Positions 25,166-33,005 of a DNA stretch of 54,188 bases are shown here, one piece after another; within the stretch, counting starts at the first letter, position 1; each line of letters opens with the position of its first letter. Source of the DNA: Holophagales bacterium UBA2201. Its GTDB lineage: Bacteria; Acidobacteriota; Thermoanaerobaculia; UBA2201. Under the pieces are notes generated by a model, which was not told the DNA's origin, made no database searches, and saw only the letters and a list, made by a program, of their open reading frames with translations. The translations under genes were made by a program, and so were the position numbers. The stretch covers positions 623-54,810 of the forward strand of contig DCUZ01000093.1 in NCBI GenBank assembly GCA_002327305.1. The letters are read 5' to 3'.

Positions 25166-25650
25166 GTTTCGAGTTTCGAGTTTCGAGTTTCGAGTTGGAA
25201 CCACAAGATTGCGAGTTTCGAGTTTCGAGTTTCGAGTTGGAACCACAAGATTGCGAGTTTCGCGTTTCGCGTTTCGAGTTGGAACCACAAGATTGCGAGT
25301 TTCGAGTTTCGCGTTTCGAGTTGGGACCACAAGATTTCGAGTTTCGAGTTTCGCGTTTCGAGTTGGAACCACAAGATTGCGAGTTTCGCGTTTCGCGTTT
25401 CGAGTTGGGACAGCAGAGTTTCGAGTTTCGAGTTTCGAGTTTCGAGTTGGAACAGCAGAGTTGCGAGTTGCGAGTTGCGAGTTGCGAGTTGCGAGTTGGA
25501 ACAGCAGAGTTTCGAGGTTCGAGTTCCGAGTTGGAACAACAAGGTTTCGAGTTTCGAGTTTCGAGTTGCGGGTTGTACTAATAAAGCTGTGGGTTCCGAT
25601 TTGGAAAGACAGATCTGCTCGTTTCGAGTTTCGAGTTTCGAGTATTGGTT
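25166..25650. repeat. Heptamer array, CGAGTTT unit with 42-nt higher-order period
   Basis: About 485 nt of 7-mers. The higher-order unit is six heptamers (42 nt): CGAGTTT three times, CGAGTTG, GAACCAC, AAGATTG. Variants include CGCGTTT, a CGAGTTG run near 25455-25497, and GGACAGC AGAGTTT linkers, and the 7-nt phase is kept through the linkers. Because the unit has no stop codon in any phase, long periodic frames stay open on both strands; I consider them non-coding. The array lies between the S23 gene and pstC, touching the pstC start. Confidence 0.9.
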
Positions 25651-25701
25651 CTCGAATCGGGGTATGTAGGCTTTGAAGGATAGGAAGAAACGCGGCTTTA
25701 A

Positions 25702-26091
25702 TCATTTGTACTTGGAGCCTTTAATTGGTGTTTTGGATAAATAGAGCATTAAACCGCCTATCATCTTCCCCACTTCCACCGTGCTTGCGTTGAGTGTGGC
25801 ATGTTCGTCGGGGGAAAGATAATTCTCATCCAAGGCGATGAAAAGTTGCGCTCTGATTTCGCCGGTTGATCCCTTGGCCAAGGAGAGAAACTGAATGAAT
25901 TCTTTGGTTCCTCCTCTCTCGAACCCTTCGGCAATATTGGAAAGCACCGAGATCCCAGCCCTGCGGATTTGATCCCGAAGAGGGAAATCCTTGCAGAATG
26001 CTCCCCTCCTGGTCACCGCATAGATAGCATGGCTAAGCGCGCGGGCCTTCCGCCAAACATCCAATTCCTCGAAACTGGATATACTGCCCAT
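25702..26091 (-). CDS. Four-helix-bundle protein (S23 / 23S rRNA IVP family)
   Basis: 129 residues, typical for the family, almost entirely helical. Hallmarks are FEELDVWRKARALS near 6-19, FPLRDQIRRAGISVLSNIAEG near 36-56, FLSLAKGSTGEIRAQL near 68-83, and a final helix. Family members were first seen encoded in intervening sequences of 23S rRNA; chromosomal copies have no settled function, and the related Avd protein works with diversity-generating retroelements. GC content is near 50%, well below its neighbours, suggesting separate origin. It sits in the pst operon between pstS and pstC, with repeat DNA on both sides. No reverse transcriptase is present. Confidence 0.85.
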   Translation of the reverse strand: MGSISSFEELDVWRKARALSHAIYAVTRRGAFCKDFPLRDQIRRAGISVLSNIAEGFERGGTKEFIQFLSLAKGSTGEIRAQLFIALDENYLSPDEHATLNASTVEVGKMIGGLMLYLSKTPIKGSKYK

Positions 26092-26097
26092 CGTTGT

Positions 26098-26134
26098 TAA
26101 CTCGAAACTCGATACTCGAAACTCGAAACTAAAG
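26098..26134. repeat. Short GAAACTC heptamer run upstream of S23 gene
   Basis: About five heptamers of CTCGAAA/CTCGATA type, the same unit as the main array read on the other strand. They lie between the pstS stop (26138) and the S23 start (26091), so S23 is bracketed by the same repeat on both sides. Confidence 0.85.
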
Positions 26135-26137
26135 CCG

Positions 26138-27070
26138 TCATTTCAATTCCCCCAGTATCTTCTCCCGCTCCGCAATTGGAATGGGCAGGCTGGTGCCCAC
26201 CGCTTCGACGACCTTGGTGCCCTTTTCCGACAGGGCGAACTTCAGGAACTCCCGGACGAGGCCGGAGGGCTTGCCCTTGACGAAGAAGTAGTTCTTGCGC
26301 GTGACGGGGTAGGTCCCCGCCTCGATGGCGGCGATGGCGGCGGCGCGGTCGGCGAAAACCTCCCCCGGGTCGGCCCTGCCGTTGCCGTCGGCGTCGATGG
26401 GGACGAGGCGGACGCCCGCCACCAGAGCGCCGCCGCGGGTGAACACATAGCTGAAATTGTTGTAGCCCAGGCCGAGGGGGTCGCGCAGGACCGCCTGCAG
26501 GAGCCCCGGGTCGCCAAAGACGCCGATCCCCTTGAGGTCCTCCTGTTTCTTGCCGAAGGGGGCGGCCCAGGCCGCGGCGGCGCCGCAGGAATCGGAGCGC
26601 GTGTAGACGTGGATGGGGCGGCCGGTCTTGGAGCCGACGGAGGCGTCCCAGGTGGTGAGGGCGCCCGTCACATAAATGTCCGTGAAGGTTTTGACCGACA
26701 TCCCCTTCCTCAGGATCGCGGGGAGGGCGGGGTTCTTGTCGCTCACCACGGGGAAGACGGCGTCGTGGAGGACATAGACCGGGGTGATCCCCCTGGCGAG
26801 CTCGGCGGGGTCGGGTTCGCGCGAGACCATTCCGATGTCCACCAGCCCGGCGATGGCGTCCGAGGCCCCCTTGCCGGCGCCGCCGGCGGAGATGTCCACC
26901 TTCACGCCGGGGTGCAGTTTCTGGAATTCCTCGCCCCAGGCCACGGCCGTGGGGTAGATGGCCCACGCGCCGGAGAGGGTGAGGGTGCCCTTCAGCTCCC
27001 GGGCGAAGCCCGTGCAGGCCAGGGCCAGGGCGATCAGCAGTACGGCGAAGCGGGGTGCGGATTTCTTCAT
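26138..27070 (-). CDS. pstS: Phosphate-binding protein PstS
   Basis: 310 residues with signal peptide 1-23. Ligand-loop motifs of phosphate/oxyanion-binding proteins are present: LSGAWAIYPTAVAW near 32-45, SAGGAGKGASDAIAGLVDIGMVSRE near 60-84, and YTRSDSCGAAAAWA near 157-170. The segment PIDADGNGRADPGE near 224-237 looks like a calcium-binding dockerin/EF-hand loop, unusual in PstS. It captures phosphate in the periplasm for PstCAB. ATG 27070 is 9 nt after the porin stop, so porin and binding protein are co-expressed. Downstream the operon is interrupted by the S23/repeat block. Confidence 0.85.
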   Translation of the reverse strand: MKKSAPRFAVLLIALALACTGFARELKGTLTLSGAWAIYPTAVAWGEEFQKLHPGVKVDISAGGAGKGASDAIAGLVDIGMVSREPDPAELARGITPVYVLHDAVFPVVSDKNPALPAILRKGMSVKTFTDIYVTGALTTWDASVGSKTGRPIHVYTRSDSCGAAAAWAAPFGKKQEDLKGIGVFGDPGLLQAVLRDPLGLGYNNFSYVFTRGGALVAGVRLVPIDADGNGRADPGEVFADRAAAIAAIEAGTYPVTRKNYFFVKGKPSGLVREFLKFALSEKGTKVVEAVGTSLPIPIAEREKILGELK

Positions 27071-27079
27071 GGCTCGCTC

Positions 27080-28210
27080 CTAAAATTGCAGGGTTAGTTG
27101 GCCGATGTACGCGTCCGAGGAGGTCTTTTCCAGCCGGCCGCCCGCGCGGTCGTAGTTGACCTGGAGGAACACCCACTTGTTGATGTACCAGGCGAATCCG
27201 ATGGTGTCGAGGCGGGAGCCGTTCCCGTCCAGGTCCCTGTCCGGGTCGTAGGCGTCGTACCGGTAAAGCAACTGGAACTTGCCGGGGACCGCCATCCAGC
27301 CGCCGAGCAGGTACCAGCCGTCTTTCCGGATCTCGGCGTCCTGTCCCTTGATGTATTCGCCCCGCGCCAGGAACGGGCCCGCCTGGTAGGCGAACTCGGC
27401 GCCGAGGCGGCGGCGGATGTCCCGCTTGTCCGGAGCGGAGGCGAGGATGTAGCGGCCTTCGTAGCAGGAAAGGCCCACCGAAAGGCCGGACCGGGGCTTG
27501 ACGACGAGGCGGCCCACGAGGTCCTTCTGGTCGTTGGGGTCGGTCCGGTTGATGCCCGAACCGTTGAACACGCCGGCTGCGTACTCGACGAGGGACGGCC
27601 GGGAGCCGGGGGACCAGGTTCCGCCGGCCATGATGCCGACATCCCGCCCGTTCTGTTCGCCGATGACGTCCAGGCCGCGGGCCACCAGGGCCCCGACGAC
27701 CAGGGAGCGGTTGATCAGCTCCATCTTGTTGCTCGACTGCAGGTTCTCCTGGCTGAACGGGATCTTGAACTGTCCCGCCGTCACTTTCAATCCCTCGGAA
27801 TAGCGCCAGCCCAGGGCGGCGTCGAGCAGTTTGGCGGACGAACCGGCGAAGTCGGCCTGCAGGCGGTAGTCGAAACCGCTTCCCAAGTCGCCCCTGAGGC
27901 TCAGGCGGGCCCGGCGGACGTCGAAGGTATCCTTGATGGTGTCGGCCTGCCGGTACCGGGCCTGGGTATAGCCCGAGAGTTTGAGGGCCTTGCCCGCGGT
28001 GAGTTGGAACTCCTTTGGCCGAAGGTCTTTCTCCTCCTGCTTCTGCACGGCCGGTTCGGAACGCAGGGCGGCTGCTTCTTCCACAGTGATGAGCCCCTTG
28101 TCCACCAGCAACTGGATGAGGGCGTCGGTCTCGGAGGCGGCGACCAGGACGGGGGGGGCCGCTGAGAGGGCCGCGAGGAAAAGCAGGATGAGGGCGAGGA
28201 TGCGCCGGAT
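27080..28210 (-). CDS. Phosphate-selective porin (OprP/OprO family), apparent AUC start
   Basis: 376 residues if translation begins at ATC 28210. From there the protein has a clean signal peptide (RRILALILLFLAALSAAPPV), preceded on the mRNA by AAGGAG with 7-nt spacing. No ATG, GTG or TTG in frame precedes the signal sequence until a GTG inside the rrf2 end, and later starts would remove the signal. After a short helical region (about 30-60) the rest is a 16-stranded-type barrel with LSGYTQARY, FDVRRARLSLRGDL, QFKIPFSQENL and a C-terminal Phe. It should admit phosphate through the outer membrane and feed PstS, encoded 9 nt downstream. Confidence 0.8.
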   Translation of the reverse strand: MRRILALILLFLAALSAAPPVLVAASETDALIQLLVDKGLITVEEAAALRSEPAVQKQEEKDLRPKEFQLTAGKALKLSGYTQARYRQADTIKDTFDVRRARLSLRGDLGSGFDYRLQADFAGSSAKLLDAALGWRYSEGLKVTAGQFKIPFSQENLQSSNKMELINRSLVVGALVARGLDVIGEQNGRDVGIMAGGTWSPGSRPSLVEYAAGVFNGSGINRTDPNDQKDLVGRLVVKPRSGLSVGLSCYEGRYILASAPDKRDIRRRLGAEFAYQAGPFLARGEYIKGQDAEIRKDGWYLLGGWMAVPGKFQLLYRYDAYDPDRDLDGNGSRLDTIGFAWYINKWVFLQVNYDRAGGRLEKTSSDAYIGQLTLQF

Positions 28211-28347
28211 GTCCGTTCTCCTTCCGGTCCGGGGCGTCCGGGCGACCGGTCGGCTCCGATACCGGAGTGAGCCCCATGGGCCACGGGCGGTTTGTTCCCG
28301 ATCCGTGCCGATCGTCCCAAGATCGGTGTGCGGGGGTGCGGCCGCCT

Positions 28348-28788
28348 TCACGGCTTCCTCCGTCCAGCCGGGTTCATCCTGCGGAGCACCTCCGCCAGGG
28401 TGGCCTCCTCCAGGATGGCGGCGATGCCGTCCCTCACCTCCTGCATCACGAGGCGGATGCCGCAGGCGGCGGGGTCCACGCATTCCTGGCAGGGGGCGTA
28501 GGCGGTGACGCTGACGCACGGGACGGGGGCGAGGGGGCCGTCCAGGATGCGGATGATCTCGGCCATGCTGATCTTCTCCGGCGGCCGGCCGAGCTGGTAC
28601 CCTCCCCCCCGCCCCTTGCGGCTGGCCAGGAGCCCCTTCTTCTTCAACTCCAACAGGATCTGCTCCAGGAACTTGCGCGGGATCCGTTCGCTTTGCGCCA
28701 GCGCTTCGATCAGCACCGGGCCCTCCCCGGCGTGCCGGGCCAAATGGATCATGGCGAGAAGTCCGTACTTGGCTTTTCTTGAAAGCAT
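28348..28788 (-). CDS. Rrf2-family iron-sulfur transcription regulator
   Basis: 146 residues from ATG 28788, preceded by AGGAG. An N-terminal winged helix (KAKYGLLAMIHLA near 5-17, IPRKFLEQILLELKKKGLL near 36-54, RGGGYQL near 60-66) is followed by four Cys in PCVSVTAYAPCQECVDPAAC (near 89-108), a pattern able to hold an Fe-S cluster as in IscR/NsrR/RsrR. Such proteins sense iron, oxygen or nitric oxide. Its own promoter carries a perfect palindrome (28803-28821), suggesting autoregulation. It is the first gene of the phosphate operon direction, 137 nt before the porin, so it may control phosphate uptake. Confidence 0.88.
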   Translation of the reverse strand: MLSRKAKYGLLAMIHLARHAGEGPVLIEALAQSERIPRKFLEQILLELKKKGLLASRKGRGGGYQLGRPPEKISMAEIIRILDGPLAPVPCVSVTAYAPCQECVDPAACGIRLVMQEVRDGIAAILEEATLAEVLRRMNPAGRRKP

Positions 28789-28802
28789 TATAACTCCTAT
28801 AA

Positions 28803-28848
28803 ATCTATCAATTATATAGATAATACTATGGATCGAAGTCAATGTCAA
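28803..28848 (-). promoter_or_regulatory. rrf2 promoter and palindromic operator
   Basis: Minus strand: TTGACA (28848-28843), 17-nt spacer, TATTAT (28825-28820), +1 near 28813. A perfect palindrome ATCTAT-N7-ATAGAT (28803-28821) overlaps the end of the -10 and the start site. The position fits autorepression by the Rrf2 protein. The AT-rich stretch contrasts sharply with the surrounding GC-rich DNA. Confidence 0.65.
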
Positions 28849-28966
28849 GGCCCTGGCCGGGTGGGAATGGCCGAGTGCGGTGCGCCGTTATCCCAGGCAT
28901 CGCGACCGGTTGGCAACCTCCGGGACCTTCATCCGTATTACATAGAGTCCACTGCAAGGAGAACCC

Positions 28967-30331
28967 ATGAAACGATTTGCCGTCTGCGCCATGCTGTTCA
29001 TTGCGGGAGCGTCGTTCGGCGCCGACGCCGCCCTCTTGCGCATCGACCGCCAAAGCGGGGCCGACCGCCGGACCCTGTTGGAGCGGGGGGTTCCCATCAT
29101 CGAAGAATTGGAGGGCTGTTTCCTCGCCCTTGGGGCGCCGGGGGCCCTCCTGCCCGTTCTGGCCGGCAGCGGCTTCTCCGCCCGGGTCCTGGACCGGCCC
29201 GCCCCGGGAGAGACCTATCACCTGATCGGCATCAGGGACGGATACTCCCTTCCCCCGGGGGCGTCCTGCGGCCAGCAGGTATGGGCCGAGGACAACCTGA
29301 TCATCGTCAAGGTCGCCGGGGCCGGCCCTCCCCCGTGCGCCGGCGACCCCGCCGTCCGATGGAGCCCCCTCCGCCCGGAAGTCCTTGCCCCGCCGAAATC
29401 CCCCTCCCGCGCCCAGTCGCGGGCCATGGCGGTCCATCCCCTCGTGCGCGTCATGGTGGACGGATTCTCCGACGCGCAGGCGGGTGGGGCCCTGCAGGAG
29501 GTGGTGGGATGGGCATCGAGCCGCCATTCCTTCCACCCGGGTTGCCGGGCCGCGGCCGCCGCGGCCGCCGCCGCCTTCGCCGAGGCGGGACTGGCCGTCG
29601 CGGTCCAGGAGTGGTCGGGCTCGGTGGCTCCCAACATCGTGGCCGAACTCCGGGGGGAGTCCCGACCCGACGAGGTCGTCATCCTGATCGCCCACCTGGA
29701 TGATATGCCGGAGCTTCCTCCCGCCCCCGGCGCCAACGACAACGCCAGCGGTTCCGCCATGGTCATCGCTCTGGCCCGCGCCATGGCCCCCTACCGGTTC
29801 GCCGGCACGATCAAGTTCATCCTCGTCACCGGGGAGGAACAGGGCTTGTGGGGGTCCACTTTCTACGCCAACGACGCCGAAAAGCGCGGCGAGGACATCC
29901 GGGCGGTCCTCAACGCCGATATGATCGGGTGGGAGGGGGACGGCCGCCCCGAGGCCGAGGACCTGGACATCAACTATGATGAGAACTCCGAGTGGCTCGC
30001 CGACCTGATGGTGGAGACGGCCGGCCTCTACTCGGTCGGCGTTCCCATCAACGCCTTCTTCTGCTCCTCGATGGTTTACAGCGATCACGCCCCCTTCTGG
30101 AGGGGGGGCTGGCCCGCCCTCTGCGGCATCACCGACAACGAGGGGTTCTGCCGGCAGAAGGGTTCCTATCCCTATTATCACACCCACAGCGACACCATCG
30201 CCAACTGCGGCGAGCTCTCCTTTTTCGCGGCAGCCAGCCGGGCCTACCTGGCCGCGGCGGCCCACCTGGCGGTCCCGCTGGGGAGGCGGGACGGCCTCGG
30301 CCTCCACGCGCGGCCGGTGGGCCATCCTTGA
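28967..30331 (+). CDS. Exported M28-family metallopeptidase
   Basis: 454 residues with signal peptide 1-21, start ATG 28967 behind AAGGAG. The first 150 residues look like an inhibitory prodomain. The catalytic domain (about 210-430) has the two-zinc set: HLDD near 243-246, GANDNASG with the bridging Asp, TGEEQGLWGS with the catalytic Glu pair, NADMIGW, and YHTHSDT for the last His. M28 enzymes release N-terminal amino acids from peptides. Eight Cys suggest disulfides in the periplasm or outside the cell. It stands alone between divergent rrf2 and the pentaheme cytochrome. Confidence 0.88.
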   Translation: MKRFAVCAMLFIAGASFGADAALLRIDRQSGADRRTLLERGVPIIEELEGCFLALGAPGALLPVLAGSGFSARVLDRPAPGETYHLIGIRDGYSLPPGASCGQQVWAEDNLIIVKVAGAGPPPCAGDPAVRWSPLRPEVLAPPKSPSRAQSRAMAVHPLVRVMVDGFSDAQAGGALQEVVGWASSRHSFHPGCRAAAAAAAAAFAEAGLAVAVQEWSGSVAPNIVAELRGESRPDEVVILIAHLDDMPELPPAPGANDNASGSAMVIALARAMAPYRFAGTIKFILVTGEEQGLWGSTFYANDAEKRGEDIRAVLNADMIGWEGDGRPEAEDLDINYDENSEWLADLMVETAGLYSVGVPINAFFCSSMVYSDHAPFWRGGWPALCGITDNEGFCRQKGSYPYYHTHSDTIANCGELSFFAAASRAYLAAAAHLAVPLGRRDGLGLHARPVGHP

Positions 30332-30386
30332 ACGCCCAGAAATTATTTGGATGCCGAAGCAAACAGGGGGATTGCGCTTTTACTGA

Positions 30387-30444
30387 TTGACTTCAAGCCA
30401 TGAAGTAGGGTACCATGGCGAACCAGAGGGCCGACCCAAGGCCC
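30387..30444 (+). promoter_or_regulatory. Overlapping dyads/promoter upstream of pentaheme cytochrome
   Basis: Two hairpins share bases and cannot coexist: ACTTCA/TGAAGT (30390-30406) and GCCATG/CATGGC (30397-30419). A third, GGGCC/GGCCC, follows (30428-30444). The same stretch contains a possible promoter TTGACT (30387-30392), 18 nt, TACCAT (30411-30416), so the dyads could be protein operators rather than RNA. Confidence 0.35.
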
Positions 30445-30499
30445 CGTTGAAGATCTTCCCTCAGGCGGCATGGGGACCTTATTTGTGAAGGAGCGCACT

Positions 30500-32902
30500 A
30501 TGCGTCATGACCTCCCGGCCCTTGGCCTGTGCCTGGCCCTTGCGGTGTCTCTGCCGGCCGCCAATACGATCCCCAACGACATCAAACTGCCCGGAACCCA
30601 GCAGGCGCAGGTGCCCACCTATACGAGCCCCGATAACTGCGACAATTGCCACGGTGGATACAACCAGGCCGTGGAGCCGGAGTTCATGTGGCGGGGCGGG
30701 ATGATGGCCAACGCCACGCGCGATCCCATTTTCTGGGCCACTCTGGCCGTCGCGGAGCAGGACTTTCTGCCCGGCGCCGATCCCGCAACCCGCGGGGGGG
30801 CCGGCGACCTCTGCATCCGCTGCCACTCCGTCAACGGGTGGATGGCCAACCGTTCCACCCCCACCGACGGGAGCGGGCTGTCGAACTCGGCCGACGTCAA
30901 CGGCGTCGAGTGCGAGTTCTGCCACCTGATGGTGGATCCCGACCAGCCCGTTTCCATCCCCGGGACCACCGAGGTGCAGACCCCCCCCTTCGAGGCCTAT
31001 GACGCCTCCGGCGCCTATTACGGGGCGGCGGAGTACGTGATGAACGGCAACGGCACCCGCCTGGGGCCCTATGTCACCAGTCCGCCCCATGCCGCCATCC
31101 AGTCCCCGTTCCACCGCAAGGCCGAATTGTGCGCCACCTGCCATGACGTGAGCAACCCCGCCGTGGGAGACCTCGCCCCGGGCCATGGCGCCCAGGCCGG
31201 CATGGCCCTGGCTCCCGGGACCTACAGCGGGGTGGTGGGCGCCCCCGTGGACGGCAAGGCCGCCTTCAACAACGCCCCCCACAAGTACGGCGTCGTGGAG
31301 CGCACCTACAGCGAGTGGGTCGCCGGGGGCCTGGACACCTTCGCCGTCAATGATTTCAACGCCCTTCCCGACGATCTCAAGGTCGCCGGCGGCGCGCTCC
31401 AGGTCGCCCACAGCCGGGCCTGGGCGGCCCGTTCCAACGCCAACTTCGAAGACGGCGAAATCCGGTATTTCACCTGCCAGACCTGCCACATGTCCCCCGC
31501 CACAGGCAAAGGGTGCAACAAGAACAATTTCCCCACGCGGACCGACCTGGCCACCCACGACCAGACGGGGGCCGGCTACTGGATGCCGGACGTGGTGCAG
31601 TACCAGAACACCAAGGGGACCCTGCGGATGGGGGGCGGTCTGACCCAGCGCCAGAAGGACGCCCTCAACGCGGGCAAGGCCCGGGCCCAGGCCATGCTTC
31701 AGAGCGCGGGGCGCCTTTCGGCCTCCCAGGCCGGGAGCAACCTGATGGTCCGGGTCACCAACCTCACCGGACACAAACTTCTTTCGGGATACCCGGAGGG
31801 GAGGCGGCTGTGGATCAACGTCCGGTGGTACGACGCCGGCAACAATCTCATCAAGGAGGACGGCGGCTACGGCCCCATCGGCCGTACCGTTGCGGACAAC
31901 GCCGGCATCCAGCACCCGGTGCAGTCCATCCTGAACCTCGGGAACACGGTCATCTATGAGGCGGGGATGGGGATGGACCAGGCGTGGGCGGCCGCCCTGG
32001 TCGGCTTGGGGTACGACCCCGGCCTGGTCCTCGACTGGGACCGGATGACCGATACCCCCGTGAAGACCCTGGGGCAGCTGGCCGCCGCGCCGGCCGGCAC
32101 CCAGGCCCATACCTTCCACTTCGTCCTCAACAATGTGGTCATGGACGACCGCCGCATCCCGCCCTACGGATTCGCCTACGACGAGGCCAAGGCCCGCAAC
32201 GCCCTGCCCGTCCCGGCGACGCAGTTCGGAAATCCGGGGCCCGGCGGCACCTACAACTACTGGGACGAGCGGCCCTTTCCCATCCCCGACACCGCCGTAT
32301 CGGCGCAGATCCGCCTTTTCTACCAGCAGACCTCGTGGGAGTACGTCCAGTTCCTGTGGAAGCAGAATGACGGACTCAGCCCCTTCCTGGGGCAGGAGGG
32401 CGTCAACATGCTGGACGCCTGGCTCAACACGGGACAGAACGCCCCCCTGCAGATGGCCGTCACCACGGTCTCCGGCCTGGTCCCGCCCGTCCTCCAGACG
32501 CCGGGCGAGGCCTCCCACCAGGATGTGCGTGCGGAGCTGATGCACGCCCGTTACGATGGCCCGACCGGGATGATCGCCCTCCAGTACATGCCGGCGTGCG
32601 GCACCACGGGGCACAATGTCTACTATGGGGACATCGCCGCCCTTCCGGGTCCGGGTGCGGGATGGTATCGGGGGGCGGAGTGCTCGGCCGATACCGACGG
32701 GTCCCTGGAGTTCCCCGCCCCGTCCGGCGATGTATTTTTCCTCGTGGTGGGCCACAACGGCGTCGAAGAGGGGGGGTACGGAGTCCGGACCGGCGGGCTG
32801 GCCCGCCCCGAGGCGGCCGGGGTCAACCCGCTATGCGATTACCCCCGGGGCGATCCCGCCCAGTCCTGCGATCCCCTTTTGCGCGCCCGGGCCTCCCGGT
32901 AG
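30500..32902 (+). CDS. Exported pentaheme cytochrome c
   Basis: 800 residues from ATG 30500, with AAGGAG 6 nt upstream. Signal peptide 1-21. Five CXXCH sites lie in the first 350 residues: CDNCH, CIRCH, CEFCH, CATCH and CQTCH. The segment MWRGGMMANATRDPIFWATLAVAEQD between hemes 1 and 2 is typical of a family of large multiheme cytochromes in metal-reducing and related bacteria. The C-terminal 450 residues have no heme site and look like beta-rich domains, perhaps for surface or partner binding. It should work in the periplasm or at the outer membrane in electron transfer. Electron donor and acceptor are not evident. Confidence 0.85.
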   Translation: MRHDLPALGLCLALAVSLPAANTIPNDIKLPGTQQAQVPTYTSPDNCDNCHGGYNQAVEPEFMWRGGMMANATRDPIFWATLAVAEQDFLPGADPATRGGAGDLCIRCHSVNGWMANRSTPTDGSGLSNSADVNGVECEFCHLMVDPDQPVSIPGTTEVQTPPFEAYDASGAYYGAAEYVMNGNGTRLGPYVTSPPHAAIQSPFHRKAELCATCHDVSNPAVGDLAPGHGAQAGMALAPGTYSGVVGAPVDGKAAFNNAPHKYGVVERTYSEWVAGGLDTFAVNDFNALPDDLKVAGGALQVAHSRAWAARSNANFEDGEIRYFTCQTCHMSPATGKGCNKNNFPTRTDLATHDQTGAGYWMPDVVQYQNTKGTLRMGGGLTQRQKDALNAGKARAQAMLQSAGRLSASQAGSNLMVRVTNLTGHKLLSGYPEGRRLWINVRWYDAGNNLIKEDGGYGPIGRTVADNAGIQHPVQSILNLGNTVIYEAGMGMDQAWAAALVGLGYDPGLVLDWDRMTDTPVKTLGQLAAAPAGTQAHTFHFVLNNVVMDDRRIPPYGFAYDEAKARNALPVPATQFGNPGPGGTYNYWDERPFPIPDTAVSAQIRLFYQQTSWEYVQFLWKQNDGLSPFLGQEGVNMLDAWLNTGQNAPLQMAVTTVSGLVPPVLQTPGEASHQDVRAELMHARYDGPTGMIALQYMPACGTTGHNVYYGDIAALPGPGAGWYRGAECSADTDGSLEFPAPSGDVFFLVVGHNGVEEGGYGVRTGGLARPEAAGVNPLCDYPRGDPAQSCDPLLRARASR

Positions 32903-33005
32903 GGGGGATCGCCCTTCCTCCCGTTCCACAGCCGGGGGCGTTTCCGGCCGCGGGCCTTCCATCCACGGGACCAGCGGATGGGGAAAATGCCCCCTCCCGC
33001 CTCCG

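Noticed and set aside
25142..25705. Long open frames on both strands across the heptamer array (periodic SSFEFRV / ETRNSKL peptides)
   Set aside because: The 7-nt unit has no stop codon in any phase, so the frames are open by composition. They have no SD, and the leftward one runs into pstC and the rightward ones end in random sequence.
25702..26091. Diversity-generating retroelement (S23/Avd-like gene beside repeats)
   Set aside because: No reverse transcriptase, no template/variable repeat pair with adenine-specific differences, and no target gene within the window.
30332..30499. GEMM (c-di-GMP/cGAMP) riboswitch before the pentaheme cytochrome
   Set aside because: Blocks like GCAAAC and CAAGCCA are suggestive, but the GNRA tetraloop, its receptor and the paired helices cannot be placed.
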